A DNA stretch of 62,104 nucleotides. It comes from a virus. This document shows, in pieces, positions 8,071-16,624 of this stretch. The stretch lies in IMG/VR virus record IMGVR_UViG_3300037189_018914, positions 1 through 62,104 of that record; one strand, given 5' to 3'. Under the pieces are notes generated by a model. It worked only from the letters and a program-made list of their open reading frames with translations, was not told where the DNA came from and searched no databases. How positions within the stretch are numbered: position 1 is the stretch's first letter; each line of letters opens with the position of its first letter. The translations under genes were made by a program, and so were the position numbers.

Positions 8071-9009
8071 CTAGATTCCGGTTGACATTACAGCCCGCTC
8101 GACCAGTAAAACGCAGTACTCGCGGTTATCATAAACATACTGAAAACCGGTCGTATGCACAAGGTACAGTTTGCTGTCCTCGTTGATTTGGACGGCCCAT
8201 GGACGCTGATATGGGTCGTTCGCCGGAGGGAACCACCGAGCGGCATTTTGATCAAAACGCAGGTCGTAAATTAACACCATGAACCCGCTTTCTTCAATAG
8301 CATCATCGTCGGCTGGGGCTGTCGACACGATGACGTCATGAAAAAACGCCGGTACAGTCCCAATCCCCTCTTTTTCAAAATAGACAAGTTTCTGGGGCGG
8401 ACCGACACGGGCAGAGCCAACAGCAGAATGACCGCCGACCTGTGACGGCGGGGACGACTGCTTTTTTAAACCAAACGCAGCCAAAGGGCTGTAGCTTCGG
8501 TCAATCTTTTCAATTGGCGGGGCGGTAGCCGGAACCGGCGGCGGATTTACGCCGGCGGCAATTTCTTCCTGCAGTTCCTCGACGATCTCCACCTCGTCGT
8601 AATCATCTTCTGGCTCAGGTCGCCGGGCTGGAGGACTGCGGCGAACAGGCGTCTTCTGCACTCCCGATTTTGTTGTCTTTGCCAGTTCTTCAAAAACCAT
8701 AGCGGCACGCTCCCTTATTGTGTCTATATCGTCGCCCGGCAGTTGCTGCTCAGCCGCTGCGATGGCAGCGTTGACTCGCTCCTGCGTCATCTGGTCGAAG
8801 CCGAGAGAATTTACGTTTCGGCCGTCTGGGCTGACTATGTTAATCCGCACTTTTGACATATCGTGCGGATCGTAATTTACCGGCGTGCCGCCAGCGGTGG
8901 CTTTACCGACAACAACGCCTTTAAGCCCATACGGTCCGGGCCGAATCGCTTCGGCCATAGACCGGCCGTTTTCCAATTTAACATTGGATGGGTCCTGATA
9001 CGCCGGCAT
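8071..9009 (-). CDS. Hypothetical protein, 312 aa, Pro/Glu-rich linker
   Basis: An N-terminal part (about 1-110) is followed by a basic-then-acidic Pro-rich linker (about 118-165, with RRSPPARRPEPEDDYDEVE). A globular beta-rich C-terminal domain (about 205-312) includes VPAFFHDVIVSTAP and LIYDLRFDQNAARWFPP. It lies just upstream of the portal and just downstream of a terminator, so it probably heads the portal transcript. A virion or assembly role is possible but unproven. AGAGG precedes the ATG. Confidence 0.8.
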   Translation of the reverse strand: MPAYQDPSNVKLENGRSMAEAIRPGPYGLKGVVVGKATAGGTPVNYDPHDMSKVRINIVSPDGRNVNSLGFDQMTQERVNAAIAAAEQQLPGDDIDTIRERAAMVFEELAKTTKSGVQKTPVRRSPPARRPEPEDDYDEVEIVEELQEEIAAGVNPPPVPATAPPIEKIDRSYSPLAAFGLKKQSSPPSQVGGHSAVGSARVGPPQKLVYFEKEGIGTVPAFFHDVIVSTAPADDDAIEESGFMVLIYDLRFDQNAARWFPPANDPYQRPWAVQINEDSKLYLVHTTGFQYVYDNREYCVLLVERAVMSTGI

Positions 9010-9026
9010 AAAAACCTCTGATAGCT

Positions 9027-9062
9027 AAAAAAAGGGGGGAGTGCTACATAGCACTACCCCCC
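9027..9062 (-). terminator. Rho-independent terminator
   Basis: On the minus strand GGGGGGTAGTGCT, loop ATGT, AGCACTCCCCCC (one bulged base), then seven T at 9033-9027. It lies between the 97-residue gene and the 312-residue gene; the stop codon of the former (9044-9046) is inside the hairpin. Confidence 0.85.
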
Positions 9063-9337
9063 AGAAAATCCTGCGGGAGGAGACCGTCACAAACGTTGTA
9101 TAGCAGACTCCGTGGAATCTGGAAATACAACCTGCCAAGTGGAATGCCGTTACCGCAAGCCGTCACGACGTGCTTTTCAGTCGGTATCACCTCGGCGACG
9201 ACTCCCCCGGATAGGAGATGGGCGACCACCAAACCTGATTTTTCGTCTTCTGGAAAGACGGGTAGTATGTGCGGCTCGGCATCATGGTCGAGCAGCCACG
9301 TTAACACGGGTTTATCAGGTTTGAGGAAGAATCGCAT
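9044..9337 (-). CDS. Hypothetical protein, 97 aa
   Basis: Beta-rich product (PVLTWLLDHDAEPHILPVF, GGVVAEVIPTEKHVVTACGNG). No family recognised. The gene ends within a terminator hairpin, so it is the last gene of a transcript that includes the 342-residue gene upstream (6 bp away). Confidence 0.75.
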   Translation of the reverse strand: MRFFLKPDKPVLTWLLDHDAEPHILPVFPEDEKSGLVVAHLLSGGVVAEVIPTEKHVVTACGNGIPLGRLYFQIPRSLLYNVCDGLLPQDFLGGSAM

Positions 9338-9342
9338 TGTGT

Positions 9343-10371
9343 CTATGCGTTTTCTTGCACCACGGCCTGTCGGGTGCTTGACGGGGCCCAGTTGTTCGGC
9401 GTCAGAACCGTACCGCCGTATTCGTCGGGCAGGTCTTGTGCAGTTTCCACGGGGAACAACTGCAACTCAGACAGCCGGCTAACACGGAGCGGGTTCTGTG
9501 GATTTTTTGCCGCAGTCACAAGGTCATTAAACGACGCCTCCCACCGATGCTTCTTCGGAAGCTCGGCACGCATAGCCGAGACAACCGACTCGGGGGAATA
9601 GTCTGCCGCCTCGGACAGCGACATGGGAAACGTGAAGTACGTCCGGCGGAACAGCAACGCCTCGACGGCCTCTGTCCAGCCAATCTCAACCTCGGGAAAC
9701 TCGGCACGGAACTCACCAACCATTTCTTCGAGTTCCGGTTGACCCACGCCCAGCGGATACTCAATTCCGCGACGGGCGAGAATCTTATCTGCCGGGTTTG
9801 CCTTACGGACAGAAACCGTCTCGATCGTCTTCGCCGGGTTATCCGTTTCAAACCCCAGCACGGGCGTGTAATCCTCGGCAACCACGCGGCCGTCTTCAAC
9901 GACAACCTGCGGAAGGCGGAGCGGCTGCAGTTCTTCGTGCATGCCGAAAGACGCCCGACGACCATATGCCACCAACGAACCCAGCAACTCGTTGGCCCGA
10001 CGAGCAAGCACAACGTTGTTTGCCGGGAGAGACTTACCGCCGCCTCGTGGCGTGTAAACCAGCGAGACGTCGTAACTGAAGATGACCGAGTAGACCAACT
10101 TGTCGTTACGTGGCCGGCTGATGGCACCGGTGAAAATCAAACTGCCGTCTTTTACTTCCAGTGTCAACAGCGGTGGACGGCGGTGCCCGCTGAGACTCTT
10201 GATCGGGTTGTCGAAGGTCTGATCAATACCGGGCATGTACAGCCCAGCAGTGACGCCACCAAGATAGTGGGAGACGTCATCAAACCGCTTTAGCAGACGA
10301 CGCTGCTGAGCGATAATTGAGGCGACTTTGTCGCTGACGATAGTGTCGAGTTTTTCTGCTGCAATCGACAT
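9343..10371 (-). CDS. Hypothetical protein, 342 aa
   Basis: Starts MSIAAEKLDTIVSDKVASII. The second of two in-frame ATGs (10369-10371) is chosen because AAAGGA lies about eight bases upstream of it and only one base from the first. The middle contains PPLLTLEVKDGSLIFTGA and RNDKLVYSVIFSYDV (beta-rich), then a helical C-terminal half. Codon use is strongly GC-ending. No family recognised; length and context allow a structural or assembly protein. Confidence 0.78.
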   Translation of the reverse strand: MSIAAEKLDTIVSDKVASIIAQQRRLLKRFDDVSHYLGGVTAGLYMPGIDQTFDNPIKSLSGHRRPPLLTLEVKDGSLIFTGAISRPRNDKLVYSVIFSYDVSLVYTPRGGGKSLPANNVVLARRANELLGSLVAYGRRASFGMHEELQPLRLPQVVVEDGRVVAEDYTPVLGFETDNPAKTIETVSVRKANPADKILARRGIEYPLGVGQPELEEMVGEFRAEFPEVEIGWTEAVEALLFRRTYFTFPMSLSEAADYSPESVVSAMRAELPKKHRWEASFNDLVTAAKNPQNPLRVSRLSELQLFPVETAQDLPDEYGGTVLTPNNWAPSSTRQAVVQENA

Positions 10372-10389
10372 GGGCATGTCCTTTGTTAT

Positions 10390-10575
10390 TTAAAGGCCGC
10401 GTACAACATCGCGACGCTTTACGTTAGCGTCGTAGTACATGTTCGTTTTCTCGGCTTCCCACTCGGCTGGTGTGACAACCAATGGTGGTCGGGAATAGAA
10501 CACAAGCAGAATCTTGTCATCCGAAATCTTTCGCTGCCGCTTGACCGCGGAACCACGAAATACAACAACACGCAT
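10390..10575 (-). CDS. Small basic protein, 61 aa
   Basis: MRVVVFRGSAVKRQRKISDD, then a hydrophobic strand ILLVFYSRPPLVVTPAEW and a charged tail. ATG at 10573-10575 has AAGGG six bases upstream. It lies 18 bp upstream of the 342-residue gene. No family recognised. Confidence 0.7.
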   Translation of the reverse strand: MRVVVFRGSAVKRQRKISDDKILLVFYSRPPLVVTPAEWEAEKTNMYYDANVKRRDVVRGL

Positions 10576-10644
10576 ATAAGCCCTTTCTTGCCCGCTGAGA
10601 AAAATAGCCGGGCGTATTAAATATGCCGTGTTATTGCGAAATGT

Positions 10645-11061
10645 TTAGCTGTCTGGGTCGGGAAGGGCACTGTCAAATATGTTGATGGCGTTACCCTCGT
10701 CGTCGTCCGAAAAGAACTCGTCTGACGCCGTGGTGGGCCGGCCGACTGGAGGAACAGCCAATTGCGGCGGGTCTTCCAGATGGGCCGGATCGAGGCCAAG
10801 GTAACCTGTGTCGTCGGGCTCGATGACCGGGTCGGTGTCGAACAGCGGGATGTTGCCGTCAGGTGTCATCAAATACCGCATGGGCGGCTTGGAGACATTC
10901 AATCGCACTCCCTTGAAGCAGGCGACAGATACGTCCTTGTTCACCAGTTCTCGGAGGCGGGCGGCGGCCTCTTCGACGGCCATAAAGACCTCGACACCGA
11001 ACGTGCCGTCAGAGTGAAGGATGGCGATATGGAAAAGCTGAGGCTGCTGTTCTTCAGTCAT
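10645..11061 (-). CDS. Hypothetical protein, 138 aa, acidic C-terminus
   Basis: The N-terminal domain (QLFHIAILHSDGTFGVEVFM, EEAAARLRELVN) looks alpha/beta; the C-terminal third is acidic (DEFFSDDDEGN) and likely disordered. The ATG at 11059-11061 lies one base after the TAA of the previous gene (TAACATG); a GTG at 11070 in the same frame is the alternative start. No family recognised. Confidence 0.75.
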   Translation of the reverse strand: MTEEQQPQLFHIAILHSDGTFGVEVFMAVEEAAARLRELVNKDVSVACFKGVRLNVSKPPMRYLMTPDGNIPLFDTDPVIEPDDTGYLGLDPAHLEDPPQLAVPPVGRPTTASDEFFSDDDEGNAINIFDSALPDPDS

Positions 11062-11062
11062 G

Positions 11063-11707
11063 TTAATCACGCAGGTCGAGGGGGTCGTTTTCTGTAAAAG
11101 GACTGAGAATTCCGTTTTGTTGTAAAAAGCCCAAAGCCGCGGTGGACGACGGCACTGGAATCTGCCGCACGCTCGGCGGACCTTTGAGCCGCTTCTCCAG
11201 CATCGTGATAAACTTGTTGGAGATCACGCCAAACACCTTTACCGGCAGAATCTCGTTAAACCACGACGTAGGGTCGGGTGTCTGTAGGTCGTACGCGAAG
11301 ACGCTGGCGAAAAAGCCTGTCTTCGGATTAGAGAAGGCGATCCCGGACAGGAACGCGAAACACTCTTCCTCGCGGGCCTTGTCAATCCCGTAGATTCGTT
11401 TGTCCCAGTGCACGGGTAGCGGGTAGCCGGGGAGCGGGTGAATACCCAACCCGTGGAAGAAGAACTCGTTCGTGTCAATCCTCAAGTCGATACAGAACGG
11501 CCGGCTGTCTTCAGACTCGGCCGGGAACCGTGCGTCAAACTCGGTAACGGGATCGCGATCAAAGCCGCCGTGCGTCACCAACAACGCCGGCGTAAACAGA
11601 GAAATCTTCTTATCGAAACCACGCAGTATGTCAGCACAAGACCGTGTGGCGATCTTGTCGGCATTCGTTATCGCGTCTAGTTCTCTGAACGAGCCCGGCG
11701 TGCTCAT
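11063..11707 (-). CDS. Hypothetical protein, 214 aa
   Basis: Contains FCIDLRIDTNEFFFHGLGIHPLPGYPLPVHWDKR and a C-terminal helical segment NKFITMLEKRLKGPP. Not recognised. It begins 3 bp after the resolvase-like gene ends and ends one base before the next gene, so it is part of the same operon. Confidence 0.75.
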   Translation of the reverse strand: MSTPGSFRELDAITNADKIATRSCADILRGFDKKISLFTPALLVTHGGFDRDPVTEFDARFPAESEDSRPFCIDLRIDTNEFFFHGLGIHPLPGYPLPVHWDKRIYGIDKAREEECFAFLSGIAFSNPKTGFFASVFAYDLQTPDPTSWFNEILPVKVFGVISNKFITMLEKRLKGPPSVRQIPVPSSTAALGFLQQNGILSPFTENDPLDLRD

Positions 11708-11710
11708 GGT

Positions 11711-12349
11711 TTATTTCTTCTGGACTGGCATTCCAGCGTGGACCTTTTGAATCAACATGAGCAGCACGAACGCCGCGTCCACGACATTGTCGATGCCCGT
11801 CGACTTATATTTAGACGCGTCAAAAGCGGCTCCCAGCGATTTGTTGGCGGCAATGATCATGTCTTCTTTATTTGACTTACCACTTCCTGTGGCGAACTTT
11901 TTAATTGTAGCAATCGCGTAACCGTTGGAGACAAGATTGTTCTCCTCGGCCCATGTCGCCACCGTCACTTTCATGCCGCCAAGCACTTCAGAGGCCGTGG
12001 CCACCCGAGAGAGCACAGCCGGGATGCCGAACTTTTTGTTGACAAAGAATTCTTTAGGCGGCGAGTACTTAACGTCTTCGTAGCCCAGTACCTCGGGAGC
12101 AGTGACGTTCAGAAACGCCCGTAGCCGAACAAAGCGGGCCGCCCCGCTTTCCAGACCCTGCGTCGACAGGTCCCACTGAAACAACTGCAGCTTCTCCTGC
12201 AGCAACTTCTTGCCGGGAATCAGATCGTAGATCGCGACCCCGCAGTTGCTCCCCAAATCCAGACCGAGAAACCGGGTGGCCTCGGGCGGGCATTTGCCCA
12301 CCTTAGAGGCAAACGTCTCCGGGTCTTTATACATCCGATACTTCGGCAT
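11711..12349 (-). CDS. RuvC-like Holliday-junction resolvase
   Basis: 212 residues. FLGLDLGSNCGVAIYD (Asp near 31) is the first RNase H-fold acidic motif, LGYEDVKYSPP carries the Glu (near 92), and STGIDNVVDAAFVLLM holds the late Asp pair. This matches the D-E-D-D pattern of RuvC and poxvirus/phage A22-type resolvases. It would cut four-way junctions before packaging and cooperate with the RecA-family and gp46/gp47-like proteins. Its start overlaps the preceding stop (TAATG). Family-level call fairly sure; enzymatic activity inferred. Confidence 0.7.
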   Translation of the reverse strand: MPKYRMYKDPETFASKVGKCPPEATRFLGLDLGSNCGVAIYDLIPGKKLLQEKLQLFQWDLSTQGLESGAARFVRLRAFLNVTAPEVLGYEDVKYSPPKEFFVNKKFGIPAVLSRVATASEVLGGMKVTVATWAEENNLVSNGYAIATIKKFATGSGKSNKEDMIIAANKSLGAAFDASKYKSTGIDNVVDAAFVLLMLIQKVHAGMPVQKK

Positions 12350-13017
12350 TACTTGTTTCCTTGCCGTGAAAAGATTGAAGAAAAGAAGCTACGCTTCTGC
12401 TTTTGTTGAGTCAGTTCTTTCTGCAGCCGAGCGTTTTCGGCTTTTAAGCTGGTAACCTCCGCGGCCCGATTTTTATACGCCGCCAACAGGTCTTTTTCTC
12501 GACCGACCATGACGTCGTTCAGCATCCGCAAATGCTCTGCCATAAAGCTGGCGTCATACGTCAACGACTTGTTCTTGTTGGCAAACTCGCGAACTGCAGC
12601 GGTAAACCGTGCCATGTCCGTTTGAGCCGGCGATTCTTCGCCAACGACCGAAACTTCTCGCACCGCCATAAACCACGCGGCACAAAAAACCTCACCGACC
12701 GCGGCCCAGAGGTACTGACGAACGCAGTACCGAAGGTTGTAAAAGCCGTGCCGGTTCAACGCCGCGTCGAAACTAGAAACAGGGTCACCAGCGTTAACGA
12801 AATCACGCTGGGCTTCGGCAAGGGCCTCCGCGATGGCGACAATCTCAGCCTCAGTGATGTTCTGCTCAGCACGCCACCGTGAACGATCTACGTCGTCATT
12901 AGCGTCGAGCTTTTCGATCGCCTGCCGCATCAGAGTCGGCGTAATGTAGGCGTAATCCCGCTCGGGACTGTATAACGGGCCGGAATCTCCTTTCCGGCGA
13001 TAGCCGATATCGGCCAT
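12349..13017 (-). CDS. Hypothetical protein with C-terminal coiled coil, 222 aa
   Basis: Helical N-terminal two-thirds with aromatic segment RYCVRQYLWAAVGEVFCAAWFMAV, then a coiled coil (about 168-205: LLAAYKNRAAEVTSLKAENARLQKEL) and a basic tail. The ATG has AAGGAGG upstream. TAATG coupling to the RuvC-like gene suggests translation together, but no function is recognised. Confidence 0.75.
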   Translation of the reverse strand: MADIGYRRKGDSGPLYSPERDYAYITPTLMRQAIEKLDANDDVDRSRWRAEQNITEAEIVAIAEALAEAQRDFVNAGDPVSSFDAALNRHGFYNLRYCVRQYLWAAVGEVFCAAWFMAVREVSVVGEESPAQTDMARFTAAVREFANKNKSLTYDASFMAEHLRMLNDVMVGREKDLLAAYKNRAAEVTSLKAENARLQKELTQQKQKRSFFSSIFSRQGNK

Positions 13018-13035
13018 GGCTTCCTCCTTGAAGAC

Positions 13036-13881
13036 TTAGTTTGTAATGTGGCGATTCACCCTGCAGCAATTAACACACATCACCCCGACGTTTTCTGGGT
13101 CAAAGAATGACACAGAATCGCAGTTGCGACAGTGGGCCTCAACATATGTCTTGGCGTGAACGGCGAACGAACACTCGTTGTACCCGACAAAACAATTTGT
13201 GCAAGCGTGTTGATAGCCTTCCGGGCACGGAGCCGTCCGGCATCGCACAGCCAGCAGTTCTTTATTGTGCTTGAGCATGCTGCTAGTCACGCTCACCTGC
13301 CGGAAGTACGGCTTCTCACGACTGCGTTCAGCTTCAATGTGGGCGAAGAACATTAAGTTGATAAAATGCATGCCGATACCGGAATACTGCAAAGGCCCCC
13401 ACGAGTTCGGCGAGAATCCGACAATCCGAGAAATAGCCCGGCAACTGTTTACAGAAAAGAACTGCGGAAACAACTCTGTGCATGGTGTACCCGCCAAAGC
13501 CCGGCATGAGAAAATAAAACCACTGATATCGCGGCGTTTTGTCGGTACGACGCGTTCTACGCAAACCGGCACAGTCTCGTCGTGCATCTGCCGTGTCCAC
13601 GGCGTCACCGCGTCGCCGTCAATAAGCCGATCTAAGTTGCCGGCCAGTCGCCACGCCATGAGTGCTGCGGCTTTCGCCGTCATGGTAGACCCGGCCAAAA
13701 CACGCACCGACTCAAATACCGCATTCCGTGAAACCGTTTGCGGCAACGCAGCCATAAGACGGTCAGCCATTTCGTAAATAACGTTACCAGTGACTGACTG
13801 GTCCCTAAATGCGTCGAGCACAGTCATCAACTGTGCCCGACGTCGAAAAATCTGCGTTCGGCTGAATTTCTTCGCCGTCAT
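13036..13881 (-). CDS. C-rich putative zinc-binding protein, 281 aa
   Basis: The N-terminal 180 residues are helical. The C-terminal about 75 contain dense Cys/His clusters: CRTAPCPEG, HACTNCFVGYNEC, HCRNCDSV and MCVNCCRVNRH, enough for two or three zinc sites. The CxxC pairs suggest DNA- or protein-binding ribbons. The start overlaps the upstream stop by ATGA (13878-13881). No named family recognised; a transcription or packaging factor is possible but not shown. Confidence 0.72.
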   Translation of the reverse strand: MTAKKFSRTQIFRRRAQLMTVLDAFRDQSVTGNVIYEMADRLMAALPQTVSRNAVFESVRVLAGSTMTAKAAALMAWRLAGNLDRLIDGDAVTPWTRQMHDETVPVCVERVVPTKRRDISGFIFSCRALAGTPCTELFPQFFSVNSCRAISRIVGFSPNSWGPLQYSGIGMHFINLMFFAHIEAERSREKPYFRQVSVTSSMLKHNKELLAVRCRTAPCPEGYQHACTNCFVGYNECSFAVHAKTYVEAHCRNCDSVSFFDPENVGVMCVNCCRVNRHITN

Positions 13882-14564
13882 GACGCCTCTAGTGTTACAG
13901 GTGTATCCGGCTGTTGATTGTTTTCGTCCTCCGCAGAAACATTATTGTCTCCGGTGCGGACGATCTTCTTGTCCTTGTTGTTCTTCTCCCACTCGCTCAG
14001 AGCAGAATTGCAGCGTTCGCTTGTTTTTTCTGCAAGTTCCTGAATCCGCCGCGACTGATCAGACAGAGCCAAAATAATCACGCCAAACTCCGTCGATAGC
14101 AGCGAAGTGATGTCGCCAATCGACGCAATCGTTTGAATTTCTGCCGAGTGCTCTTCTTCGTTACCGTCTTTGATCAAAGAAAAATTGATAACGATGTTTT
14201 TCAGGCGAACATGGTCCGGTAGCGGAGTATCAAGCTGACGCCCGTGCAGTTCTGCCGCCAACTTTTTGAGCCGGTCGAAACGTGCGTACAGCTTCTCCAT
14301 CTCTTCCGAAATCGCCTTCATGTGGATAGACGGATTGATGCGATCAACGCCGGGATCAACCTGCACGCCAGCAATCCGCGGAGCGGGGCCAACAGGGCCC
14401 GTCTGCATTTGCTGGCTTACCATGCCTTGAAGCATCTGCTGCATTTGAGACGCGTCAATTTTTAGCGGAACACTCTGCATGTTTGCGGACGATCCCGGGA
14501 CAGAGCAAGACCCGCGAGAAACAGGTTCAGACTGTGCGTCAATAATCTTCGGAACGCTCGTCAT
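13878..14564 (-). CDS. Hypothetical coiled-coil protein, 228 aa
   Basis: The Met/Gln-rich N-terminal part contains QMQQMLQGMVSQQMQTG. The central helix KAISEEMEKLYARFDRLKKL precedes a beta-rich segment (RLKNIVINFSLIKDG) and another helix (RRIQELAEKTSERCNSALSE), with a disordered acidic tail. No family recognised. It lies in a continuous operon with its neighbours. Confidence 0.75.
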   Translation of the reverse strand: MTSVPKIIDAQSEPVSRGSCSVPGSSANMQSVPLKIDASQMQQMLQGMVSQQMQTGPVGPAPRIAGVQVDPGVDRINPSIHMKAISEEMEKLYARFDRLKKLAAELHGRQLDTPLPDHVRLKNIVINFSLIKDGNEEEHSAEIQTIASIGDITSLLSTEFGVIILALSDQSRRIQELAEKTSERCNSALSEWEKNNKDKKIVRTGDNNVSAEDENNQQPDTPVTLEAS

Positions 14565-14567
14565 TCC

Positions 14568-14981
14568 TTACACTCCTTTGTCTGTAACGACGGCCAAACC
14601 AAACCAATACCGGAGGCCGACACTCGTATTTATAGCCTCATCATAAAGAAGATCAACGGGGCTTCCTGTAACCACGTGAAACTTCTTTACTCGGCCGGGC
14701 AAATAGCCCGCACAGGATAACCCCAATTGCACCATGTACGCAAGAGCGAGGTCTGCCTGATGGCTGAGTTCGTAAGAAAACAAAGGAATGCGAACATACT
14801 GATCTTGCTTCGCCGACACCCAGTTGGTCGGTTCTCCGGGAACGATCGGGCTGTCAGCGATCCACCAGTCAAGCGGGTGGACGGTGGGCTGTTTAATAAG
14901 CATTGCCGGTTGGAAAGGCAGATTGGACGGCCAATGCTGGGCGGTCTTATTTATATCGAGCCGGGAGACTTGCAGGTCCAT
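14568..14981 (-). CDS. Hypothetical protein, 137 aa
   Basis: A compact sequence with many aromatic and Pro residues (HPLDWWIADSPIVPGEPTNW), ending GLRYWFGLAVVTDKGV. Its stop is 3 bp from the next start. The 75 bp upstream (14982-15056) holds no gene I can support. No family recognised. Confidence 0.72.
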   Translation of the reverse strand: MDLQVSRLDINKTAQHWPSNLPFQPAMLIKQPTVHPLDWWIADSPIVPGEPTNWVSAKQDQYVRIPLFSYELSHQADLALAYMVQLGLSCAGYLPGRVKKFHVVTGSPVDLLYDEAINTSVGLRYWFGLAVVTDKGV

Positions 14982-15056
14982 ACGTGCTCACGTAATTGTG
15001 CGGGACAAATGATTTAACTCCGCCGTAGTCGACTCCGTTCGACTGCTGTCGCTAAA

Positions 15057-15605
15057 TCAGATTTTTACGCTCTTCAAACTGCTCTTGGGCACAGCCACAG
15101 GCATTACAACAGGATCGACGCGTGACCGAGACAGAATCGTAAACGCCGCTTCGACGTCTGCCGTGCTCGGCTTCTGATCGTTCTGCATCTGCGACATAAC
15201 GTTATCAATAAGCTCCATGAATTTGTCACGAAGCTTGGCGGAGCCGAACGAAAAACGAACAGAAAACTGTGTGACAGTCTTCCCGGCATGCTCAGCAGCG
15301 ACCTCCCGCTTATCCCACGCCTTTCCCGTCCCGTCGCGTGTGTACACAAACGAGATTCGGCCAAGGTTGTCATACACCAAAAGCGAAACCGACTCTTCCG
15401 GGGCAGCCGTCAGCGAGAAGACGTGTGGGAACTTGGTAGACGCAACGAACGGCAGCTTTGTTGCCGCCTCTTCGTCAAGGGCTACACGCAACAACTGCAC
15501 GGGGAAAGACCGCTGCTTTTTCGGCGGGTTGGCGACTGCGAACTCTGCCTCGATGCCGCCCACGCCCGGCTCGATGACAACAGGCACATTACGGACGAAA
15601 AACAT
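15057..15605 (-). CDS. Hypothetical protein, 182 aa
   Basis: Beta-rich N-terminal domain (FVRNVPVVIEPGVGGIEAEF, SLLVYDNLGRISFVYTRDG) followed by a helical segment (SAKLRDKFMELIDNVMSQM). No family recognised. It lies 9 bp downstream of the DUF1016-N-like gene. Confidence 0.75.
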   Translation of the reverse strand: MFFVRNVPVVIEPGVGGIEAEFAVANPPKKQRSFPVQLLRVALDEEAATKLPFVASTKFPHVFSLTAAPEESVSLLVYDNLGRISFVYTRDGTGKAWDKREVAAEHAGKTVTQFSVRFSFGSAKLRDKFMELIDNVMSQMQNDQKPSTADVEAAFTILSRSRVDPVVMPVAVPKSSLKSVKI

Positions 15606-15614
15606 ATAAACCTC

Positions 15615-16502
15615 TCAACGGGTGATGTCGGACTTCTTCTTGCTGACGCCCTGCGGTGCTTCATCCTCTTCATCTTCAGCGGCTTCGTCCATCTTTTCAA
15701 TAAGCTCGTTGATCTTGCGGCACATAGCCACGTGATCGGCGACGAGGTCGCTCAGCCTGTCAAAGTTTTCGGTCATCTCCGCCAAGAAACTGCGGATAGA
15801 CGTGTCAAGCTTTTTCGGCGGCGTATTGGCAACGTCGTCATAGATGTTGTCCTGCTCTTCGTTCAGCCACAGTTTCTCAGACCGACCTATAAACCGCCGC
15901 TGGTGCGTCAGCAGGTCGAGAATCTGTTGCTTGAGGCCCTTGGGTGCCCGATGGGTGCGACCGCTGTTCTTTTGCTTACCCCGCAGTTCCTGCAGTTCAA
16001 GGGAAAGATTGCGAGCCGTGTACGCCTCTTCGGCACACTTGGTCTCCAGCTTGGCCCGGTGGTCGTCATCAGCCACCTGAGACAAAAGCTGCACGTGCGA
16101 CACTGTCAGCCGCCAACGCGGCCGGTCAGGGTCTGGGCAGCGGAGGGAGAGCAGACGAGTGATGTCCGACTCGGACGGATATCGCTCGTGAAAATTAACG
16201 GCACCCCGAAGCTGATCGGCCGTGTAGATCGGGGCAAAGATAGAAATAATCAAAGACGCACCGTCAACGTGAGCCGCACGCTGCTCGGGTGTCAGATACT
16301 TGTCGGGCTCGTTTTTAACCTCCGTGATGAGCTTCCCAACCTGCCAAAAAGCCGTCAGGCTGGCGGACTGCACATCGCCGAAAATCTGGTCGATCTCGGA
16401 GACGACGTTCTGCATCTCGTCCGTCAACGCGTGCTCGGCAAGCTGACTAGCCAGCGGATCGTTGTTTACAGAAATCGACCGGGAGCCAGAATTTTGACTC
16501 AT
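15615..16502 (-). CDS. DUF1016-N (YhcG N-terminal)-like protein without nuclease domain
   Basis: 295 residues. The core SLTAFWQVGKLITEV, then SIFAPIYTADQLRGAVNFHERYP and RLTVSHVQLLSQVADDDHR, follows the layout of the DUF1016 N-terminal domain (yW.iG, a helix ending in a Y-P, then LSWSHyr.L). Typical DUF1016 proteins continue into a PD-(D/E)XK nuclease. Here a basic linker (RGKQKNSGRTHRAPKG) leads to a helical tail and an acidic end. A DNA-binding or accessory role is inferred. It starts 10 bp after the small membrane-protein gene. Confidence 0.6.
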   Translation of the reverse strand: MSQNSGSRSISVNNDPLASQLAEHALTDEMQNVVSEIDQIFGDVQSASLTAFWQVGKLITEVKNEPDKYLTPEQRAAHVDGASLIISIFAPIYTADQLRGAVNFHERYPSESDITRLLSLRCPDPDRPRWRLTVSHVQLLSQVADDDHRAKLETKCAEEAYTARNLSLELQELRGKQKNSGRTHRAPKGLKQQILDLLTHQRRFIGRSEKLWLNEEQDNIYDDVANTPPKKLDTSIRSFLAEMTENFDRLSDLVADHVAMCRKINELIEKMDEAAEDEEDEAPQGVSKKKSDITR

Positions 16503-16512
16503 AACATTCTCC

Positions 16513-16623
16513 TTAAAATCGGACAGGGGCTGCCTGCCAGTACGTCAAAAACCAAATAAATACTGTCGTCAGTATCAGACCAATAACGGACAGGACGAAA
16601 AACAACTTTTCTACGCCACGCAC
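16513..16623 (-). CDS. Single-pass membrane mini-protein, 36 aa
   Basis: Start GTG at 16621-16623, one base after the TAA of the 381-residue gene, with AAGGAG seven bases upstream inside that gene. The product starts MRGVEKLFFVLSVIGL and continues ILTTVFIWFLTYWQ: a nearly uninterrupted hydrophobic helix with a positive N-terminus, then a short tail APVRF. Too short for automatic calling, but the ribosome site and exact gap fit make it likely real. Possible roles include a holin-like or membrane-anchoring peptide; unproven. Confidence 0.6.
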   Translation of the reverse strand: MRGVEKLFFVLSVIGLILTTVFIWFLTYWQAAPVRF

Positions 16624-16624
16624 G

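Noticed and set aside
15288-16559. A 423-codon plus-strand frame
   Set aside because: It is the complement of the 182- and 295-residue minus-strand genes, has no ribosome site, and its product is a low-complexity Arg/Leu/Val mix; GC-ending codons in real genes leave such open antisense frames.
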